The position numbers and the translations under genes are program-made. 64,000 nucleotides of DNA from Lentibacillus sp. JNUCC-1 (GTDB taxonomy: Bacteria; Bacillota; Bacilli; Bacillales; Amphibacillaceae), in contig NZ_WHOH01000003.1 in NCBI RefSeq assembly GCF_009741735.1, positions 496,001 to 560,000 of the forward strand, given 5' to 3'. Shown in pieces: positions 59,415 to 64,000 of the stretch. The first letter of the stretch is position 1. The number at the start of each line of letters is the position of its first letter. The notes below the pieces were generated by a model that saw only the letters and a list, made by a program, of their open reading frames with translations, made no database searches and was not told the DNA's origin.

Positions 59415-60071
59415 ATTCCACTCTCTCCAATTGATTCAACCTAATAAAACCAACAACATAAAAGACATCAGACATAAAATGCGAACTAGCGAAAACTTAG
59501 CCCATGCTGAAGGGTGAGAGGCTCGTGATTTGCGCTGCGGGAAGTCGCTTTAACTTTATCACAGCTCAAGTGCGACATCTGTTCAAGAATCCCACTTTCA
59601 CAGTGTCCTCTAGCCAAGGGGCCTGCAGGACGCAGGTCGTTCGATGTTGGCGCAGGACGCGCCGGTTTTAATCGAACATCCCCTGACGCCTCCTTGCCCC
59701 GGCAAGGGGTATGTCGACGTTGTCCGCAAAGGACGGTCTTAGTCGACCCTCCCTAATGTAACGCTCCGGGGTCTTCGGACTCGTGCTGTTCCCGCAGGAG
59801 TCGACTTTCCTCCGCTCCAATCACTCTATGTTAATCAGTGGCTTGGACGGCTCTCCTCAAGAAATCGAGTATGAACGTGAAGACTTCTTGAGCAGGCTGC
59901 TAATAGGTATTATCCCTGGTTTAGTCGTACTCTCGGCTTACTTATAGGTATTTATTTCCGTTTATAGTTTTTTCCATATATGCCCATTCATACTTTCATC
60001 GGTTCTGCTCACGAAAGCGAGAAGAAAGATGAACACTTCTCAACTAGCTCGGGGAAACACGGAGACTCCTG

Positions 60072-61990
60072 GTGCGGCCGAGCATAGGTCGTAATATATA
60101 ACGGGTGGAATCCCCGTCGAGAAAGAACTAGCCATTCGCTCGTAGCGAGTCTTGGACGGCAAATGGTAACATTTGCCCTTAAGCGTAGACAGCGAGGTGA
60201 TGGGCCGTAAGCCAAGCGGTTGAAGGGATTGAGCTCCGAAATTCGTGCTTTCAGGAAGGTCGATATGCTCAGGAGCATAGAAGGCAACATTGCTATGATC
60301 GACAAGGCAAGATCATAACAGCTTCCTCGGGGTCGGTGACCTCGGCACGTCACACATTGATATATTACGGCAACTCGGGAGGTCCTTTAGATCTCTTCTG
60401 ACGAAGAGTAATGACGAACAAGCGATAATAAAGTAAGGGCTGTCAGATGTCTAAAGGAAGTCGGATAGCGGCATAGTACCAAAGAAATCGGGTAACTCCG
60501 ATGGAGGGAAGGCCGCTACCTGTCATCGACCTTGAAAGGGAAACATTATCTACACCCAGAGGTGGAATTAATGATGGAAACGAAACTAACAAGGATAGCA
60601 GAATTAGCTAAGAAAGATAAGAATATGGCGTTTACGTCATTGGCACATCTCTTAAACGTGAACAATCTTAAACAATGTCATTATGAATTGCCTAGTGAAA
60701 AAGCCAGAGGTACAAAAGGAATTTCTAAGGAAGGCTACGGCGATAACCTCAATGAAAATGTCGATGATCTGGTCAAACGGCTTAAGAACAATGCTTACCG
60801 CCCTGTACCAGTCAGACGCACTTACATTGATAAGCCGGGCTCGAGAAAGAAAAGACCTTTAGGTATCCCTGACCATGAGGATAAGATTGTTCAACGGGCT
60901 ATAGGGAAGATTCTTAATGCCATATATGAGAATGATTTTCTTGAAAGCTCTTTTGGCTTCCGCCCTAACAGAAACTGTCATGATGCGTTGAAAATCCTGA
61001 ATGTATATATTGAAAAGCGCCCCACCAACTTTGTGGTGGATGCTGATATTAAAGGATTCTTTGACAATGTCGATCATGACTGGATGATGAAGTTTCTGAA
61101 CCATCGTATCAAAGACCCGAACCTCTTAAGAATCATCCGACGCTTCCTTAAGGGAGGTTACATGGAGGAAGGAAAGTATTTTGATACGGATAAAGGGACT
61201 CCGCAAGGAGGGATCATTTCCCCCATTTTAGCGAATGTGTATTTGCACTATGTACTAGACCTATGGTTTGAGAAACGGGTCAAGAAGCAATGCAAAGGAC
61301 ATGCATACATCGTGCGCTATGCCGATGACTTTGTATGTTGTTTTCAGTATGAGGACGAAGCAAAAGCTTTCTACTCAGCATTAATTAAAAGACTAGCCAA
61401 ATTTGGCTTGGAAATAGCTGAAGACAAAACAAGTATCATTTCATTTGGTCGAAACGCTGGAAATGGAGGATCTGGAAAGCCATCTACATTTGATTTTCTT
61501 GGCTTCACGCACTATTGCAGTAAAAGCCGAACCGGTAACTTTCGTGTTAAACGCAAGACCAGCCGCAAGAAAATGAAAGCCAAGCTAGCGAATCAAAAGG
61601 AGTGGCTGAAAGCCAATCGAAACAGAGATATTCAAGAGATTATGGCAAGACTCGATCGGTCACTTAAAGGATATTACAACTATTATTGTATTACAGATAA
61701 TACGTTGGCGGTGGAGGAATTCCTCTACCGGGTCAAGCAATTGTTATTTAAGTGGATGAATCGACGGAGTCAAAGGAAATCTTTTAGTTGGGATAAATTC
61801 AACTTATTCTTAAGAAAATACCCCTTGCCCAAGCCGAAAATGAAAGTGAACATTTATGAACTAAGAAACGAGATTAGCTATATTTTGTAAATGATAATAG
61901 GAAGAGCCGTGTGCGGTAATACTGCACGCACGGTTCTGTGAGGAGTGAGGAATACTCTCGAAAACTAGAGAGTATTCCCGCTTACTCGAC
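60072..61990 (+). mobile_element. Group IIC intron
   Basis: The intron starts GTGCGGCCGAG and ends CTTACTCGAC. It contains a reverse transcriptase gene, a domain V (61904-61938, GAGCCGTGTGCGG to GCACGGTTC) and a domain VI hairpin (GAATACTCTC / GAGAGTATTC at 61950-61978). Joining 60071 to 61991 rebuilds repeat B (GACTCCTG then CGGGATGC). Class C introns favour sites after hairpins, and here the site is in the first small hairpin of repeat B. About 460 bases of ribozyme precede the reading frame. Confidence 0.88.
60571..61890 (+). CDS. ltrA: Group II intron reverse transcriptase/maturase
   Basis: The protein of about 439 residues has the reverse transcriptase blocks, including KPGSRKKRPLGIPDHEDKIV, SSFGFRPNRNCHDAL, FVVDADIKGFFDNVDHDWM, GTPQGGIISPILANVYLH and the catalytic IVRYADDFVCCF, followed by a maturase (X) domain with LKGYYNYYCITDN. 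There is no HNH endonuclease domain, as is usual for class C introns. ATG 60571 is five bases after GAGGTGG; a longer in-frame form starting at TTG 60532 lacks a site. No frameshift is visible. Confidence 0.92.
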   Translation: MMETKLTRIAELAKKDKNMAFTSLAHLLNVNNLKQCHYELPSEKARGTKGISKEGYGDNLNENVDDLVKRLKNNAYRPVPVRRTYIDKPGSRKKRPLGIPDHEDKIVQRAIGKILNAIYENDFLESSFGFRPNRNCHDALKILNVYIEKRPTNFVVDADIKGFFDNVDHDWMMKFLNHRIKDPNLLRIIRRFLKGGYMEEGKYFDTDKGTPQGGIISPILANVYLHYVLDLWFEKRVKKQCKGHAYIVRYADDFVCCFQYEDEAKAFYSALIKRLAKFGLEIAEDKTSIISFGRNAGNGGSGKPSTFDFLGFTHYCSKSRTGNFRVKRKTSRKKMKAKLANQKEWLKANRNRDIQEIMARLDRSLKGYYNYYCITDNTLAVEEFLYRVKQLLFKWMNRRSQRKSFSWDKFNLFLRKYPLPKPKMKVNIYELRNEISYIL

Positions 61991-62173
61991 CGGGATGCAA
62001 AGCCTCGGTGAGACCCCGCAGGTCGTCAGACCGAGGAGGCTCAGCAGCGCCCGCGGAAAGCGCAGTGTTTCCCCCGAGCGGCTGCGTGAGGCAGGTACAA
62101 GTTAGTTCGCAGTTTACGCATACTGTGTCGTGCTGATGTGGATTTGATAAAGATCCTCTCTGTTGCAGCCTGG

Positions 62174-62202
62174 TTGACATTTTATTTTAAATTGAATATA
62201 AT
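62174..62202 (+). promoter_or_regulatory. Promoter of the ABC-F gene leader
   Basis: TTGACA (62174-62179) and TATAAT (62197-62202) are exact consensus hexamers with a 17-base spacer. Transcription should start near 62209, about 330 bases before the start codon. Confidence 0.9.
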
Positions 62203-62231
62203 TTACTTATTATTTTCGGAAAGGGTGACCA

Positions 62232-62243
62232 ATGGGCAGATGA
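62232..62243 (+). CDS. Three-codon upstream ORF (Met-Gly-Arg)
   Basis: ATGGGCAGATGA follows GGAAAGGG with five to seven bases of spacing, so it has a good ribosome binding site. An overlapping ATGAGCAACTAA (62240-62251, Met-Ser-Asn) is an alternative but is further from that site. Very short leader ORFs like this are used as ribosome sensors in attenuators of ribosome-protection genes. Confidence 0.5.
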   Translation: MGR

Positions 62244-62466
62244 GCAACTAATCCTGTTTTAGATGTGAACCGAAATTTTTGCGCGAACAGGCTGTGACCT
62301 GTGTTATTCACTATGCGCTAATATCGGACACAAAGAATGGGATGTTCTGCCTTGTTGGCACTTTTGAGATGCAAAGCACATAAGCCTTTATTTGGCGTGA
62401 GCAAAGTTTCGAACGTTGGAATAGTTTGCTGTGCACGACCATACTCAATTGTTTCACAAGCACATT

Positions 62467-62500
62467 AACGTCCTATTCATTGTGAATGGGGCGTTTTTTT
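62467..62500 (+). terminator. Intrinsic terminator in the ABC-F leader
   Basis: AACGTCCTATTCA and TGAATGGGGCGTT form a 13-bp stem (two G-U pairs) with a three-base loop and a T-run. It lies 39 bases before the start codon of the ABC-F gene, and no gene precedes it on this strand except the leader. Confidence 0.85.
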
Positions 62501-62538
62501 ATTGCCCCGAATTACCAAAAAAGAAATGAGGGCTAATT

Positions 62539-64000
62539 ATGCAGTTATTGAATATAAATGAAGTGACTCATGATATCAACGGTGAGCGTTTGCTTAATAT
62601 TGACCAACTTCAGATCAGAACAGCCGACCGAATTGGGGTAGTAGGTAAAAATGGAAGCGGAAAAACGACCCTTATGAATCTTTTGAGCGGCGAAATAGAA
62701 CTTCAAACAGGTTTTATTGAAAAACATGGAAGCTGCCAGTTGCTTCCACAAATTAAAAATGATCACGCCTTTAAAAGTGGCGGTGAGATCACACAAAGCT
62801 ATATCGACAAAGCAGTGGCTGCAAAACCAGATATTCTTTTAGCTGACGAGCCAACTGCAAATCTTGACACATCGCATATCGAGAAGCTCGAACAGCAATT
62901 CGACCGCTGGCAAGGTGCGCTGGTGATTGTATCGCACGATCGAACATTTCTCGATAAGTTATGTAATAAAATCTGGGAAATTGCAGATACAAAAATAACG
63001 ACTTATACAGGGAACTATTCGGCTTATGAAGCAGAACGCGAACTTGCACTCAGGCACAAGGAAGAGGCGCATCATGCATACGTACAAAAAAAGAAACAAT
63101 TGGAGCGCGCTTTGGAGCTCAAAAGAAAAAAGGCTGCTCAGGCAACGAAGAACCCTGAAGCACATCAGGCACGCGCGACACCTTATTATGCTAAAAAACA
63201 AAAGAAGCTGTATACGACAGCTAATGCTATTCAAACAAGAATAGACAAGTTAGAAAAGGTGGAGAAAGTGAAAGAAGAACCACCGCTTCAAATGAGTCTG
63301 CCGAATGCTGAGACATTGGGAGACCGCATCATCATCCGCGTGAATAACCTTGAAGGCTTCGCAGGGAATAAAGAATTGTGGAAAAAAACAACCTTTCACA
63401 TCAACGCTGGAAATAAGGTCGGGATCGTTGGCAAAAACGGCACAGGAAAAACAACTTTTCTTAAACAACTTGTTCAAGAGAAAGAAGGGATCACAGTCTC
63501 ACCAGCTGTTAAGATGGGATACTTCAGTCAAAACCTGGATATTTTAGATCAGGAAAAGTCTATTTTAGAGAATGTGAAGGGAACTTCTGAGCAGGACGAG
63601 ACGCTTATTAGGGTTGTACTAGGCAGGCTGCATTTTTTTCGCGATGATGTGTTTAAACCAGTCAAAGTACTTAGTGGAGGAGAACGGGTCAAAGTCTCCT
63701 TTGCTAAAATCTTTCTAAGTCAAATCAACACCTTGGTTCTTGATGAGCCGACAAATTTTCTTGACATTCAGGGTGTAGAAGCACTGGAATCTTTGTTAGA
63801 AGATTTTCCTGGCACAGTTATATTTGCAAGTCATGATCGGCGGCTTTTAGAACGTGTTGCCAAACGTCTGCTAGTGATTGAACAGCAGCAACTTTCTATT
63901 TTCGAAGGGGATTATGTGACCTATCAAAATGAGGAAACAATTGAAAAACCTGATAAGATTAACACAGAGCAAATGATTATTGATAACAAAATAACCGAGG
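62539..64000 (+). CDS. Vga-type ABC-F ribosomal protection protein (partial at window end)
   Basis: The frame runs 487 codons from ATG 62539 (GAGGG upstream) to the window end without a stop. It has two ABC domains: VVGKNGSGKTTLMNLL, a short first core with FKSGGEITQSYI and PDILLADEPTANLD, and IVGKNGTGKTTFLKQL, VLSGGERVKVSFAKIFLS and LVLDEPTNFLD. A basic linker (HAYVQKKKQLERALELKRK..TPYYAKKQKKLY) separates them. The compressed first domain and linker resemble Vga(A). Such proteins displace lincosamides, pleuromutilins and streptogramin A from the ribosome. About 35 residues should be missing. Confidence 0.9.
   Translation, partial: MQLLNINEVTHDINGERLLNIDQLQIRTADRIGVVGKNGSGKTTLMNLLSGEIELQTGFIEKHGSCQLLPQIKNDHAFKSGGEITQSYIDKAVAAKPDILLADEPTANLDTSHIEKLEQQFDRWQGALVIVSHDRTFLDKLCNKIWEIADTKITTYTGNYSAYEAERELALRHKEEAHHAYVQKKKQLERALELKRKKAAQATKNPEAHQARATPYYAKKQKKLYTTANAIQTRIDKLEKVEKVKEEPPLQMSLPNAETLGDRIIIRVNNLEGFAGNKELWKKTTFHINAGNKVGIVGKNGTGKTTFLKQLVQEKEGITVSPAVKMGYFSQNLDILDQEKSILENVKGTSEQDETLIRVVLGRLHFFRDDVFKPVKVLSGGERVKVSFAKIFLSQINTLVLDEPTNFLDIQGVEALESLLEDFPGTVIFASHDRRLLERVAKRLLVIEQQQLSIFEGDYVTYQNEETIEKPDKINTEQMIIDNKITE

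Larger units (their letters stand above)
59478..62117. repeat. Composite repeat element, copy 4, carrying a group II intron
   Basis: Ends are AATGCGAACTA (59478-59488) and TAGTTCGCAGTTT (62105-62117). In order: repeat A on the minus strand (59531-59806) interrupted by about 140 extra bases with a GTTCGAT/ATCGAAC hairpin and by the GTCGAC-containing module seen at 26205-26270; repeat C (about 59806-59866); about 180 bases without recognised content; and repeat B on the plus strand, split by the intron into 60044-60071 and 61991-62085. Without the intron the copy is about 720 bp and has the same order of parts as 10566-11358. Confidence 0.7.
62209..62500 (+). promoter_or_regulatory. Transcription-attenuation leader of the ABC-F gene
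   Basis: The leader holds a short upstream ORF (62232-62243), a three-tier hairpin (CCGA 62269 with TCGG, GCGC 62281 with GCGC 62315, AACAGG with CCTGTT), and GAATGGGATGTT (62335-62346). That last segment can pair over 12 bases (two G-U) with AACGTCCTATTC, the left arm of the terminator at 62467. This is the design of drug-induced attenuators before ABC-F and erm-type genes: stalled or slowed ribosomes would favour the antiterminator. The mechanism is inferred from pairing only. Confidence 0.7.

Noticed and set aside
1..64000. tRNA or rRNA genes
   Set aside because: No cloverleaf with a conserved TTCGANTC arm or rRNA core sequence was found on reading.

Overview
The window reads as chromosome of a spore-forming, probably moderately halophilic Bacillaceae (Lentibacillus/Virgibacillus/Oceanobacillus-like). 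Support: an alpha/beta small acid-soluble spore protein, the sporulation membrane protein YtaF, Gram-positive ribosome binding sites with frequent TTG/GTG starts, lipoproteins, a sodium/proline-type symporter and an NhaC-type antiporter. The genus is inference; no rRNA or tRNA gene was seen.

Region 1 (1-12.5 kb) is an AT-rich accessory stretch of about 25 small co-oriented genes, mostly one- to four-helix membrane proteins and two lipoproteins. Between about 5.5 and 10.1 kb the genes are separated by a recurring intergenic unit (imperfect palindrome just after the stop codon, then a ribosome binding site), giving a cassette-like layout. Two neighbouring genes there are paralogues and both are broken, one by an IS256-family insertion and one by a one-base deletion. 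A HEPN/MNT toxin-antitoxin pair closes the region.

Region 2 (13.5-38 kb) is ordinary metabolism: pflB-pflA with a candidate Rex operator, a HAD phosphatase, a spore protein, a complete TnpB-only element with an omegaRNA-like right end (a second right end opens the window), a peptidase C26/M19 pair, a GalT-like protein, a membrane-anchored glutamate-synthase-like FMN protein, a proline-type symporter with a 36-residue accessory protein and an atypical ureohydrolase, asparaginase, a zinc-ribbon trypsin-like protease, transporters and CvfB.

Region 3 (38.6-55.5 kb) has a DMT transporter, a YtrA-type GntR/ABC module, SpeG, and then a regulated aromatic catabolic locus: an AEC permease, an FCD-type GntR regulator, and a 4-hydroxyphenylacetate (homoprotocatechuate) operon (DapA-like aldolase, hpaE, hpaB, hpaD, hpaC, phenylalanine dehydrogenase, two FAH-fold hpaG halves, hpaF). 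An IS1182-family element and repeats now sit between hpaD and hpaC. The dehydrogenase could feed tyrosine or phenylalanine carbon into the pathway; no HpaH-type hydratase was seen.

Region 4 (55.6-64 kb) has a ZIP transporter, ytaF, topB, a group IIC intron inside a composite repeat, and a Vga-type ABC-F resistance gene behind a leader with a promoter, a three-codon ORF, an antiterminator candidate and a terminator.

Two further themes stand out. First, intergenic regions carry structured repeats: a composite element of about 0.7-0.8 kb with 14-bp terminal inverted repeats, and short-motif arrays with exact 20- or 21-bp spacing. Second, six genes are broken by a single missing base in a homopolymer run, which looks more like sequence error than six real pseudogenes.
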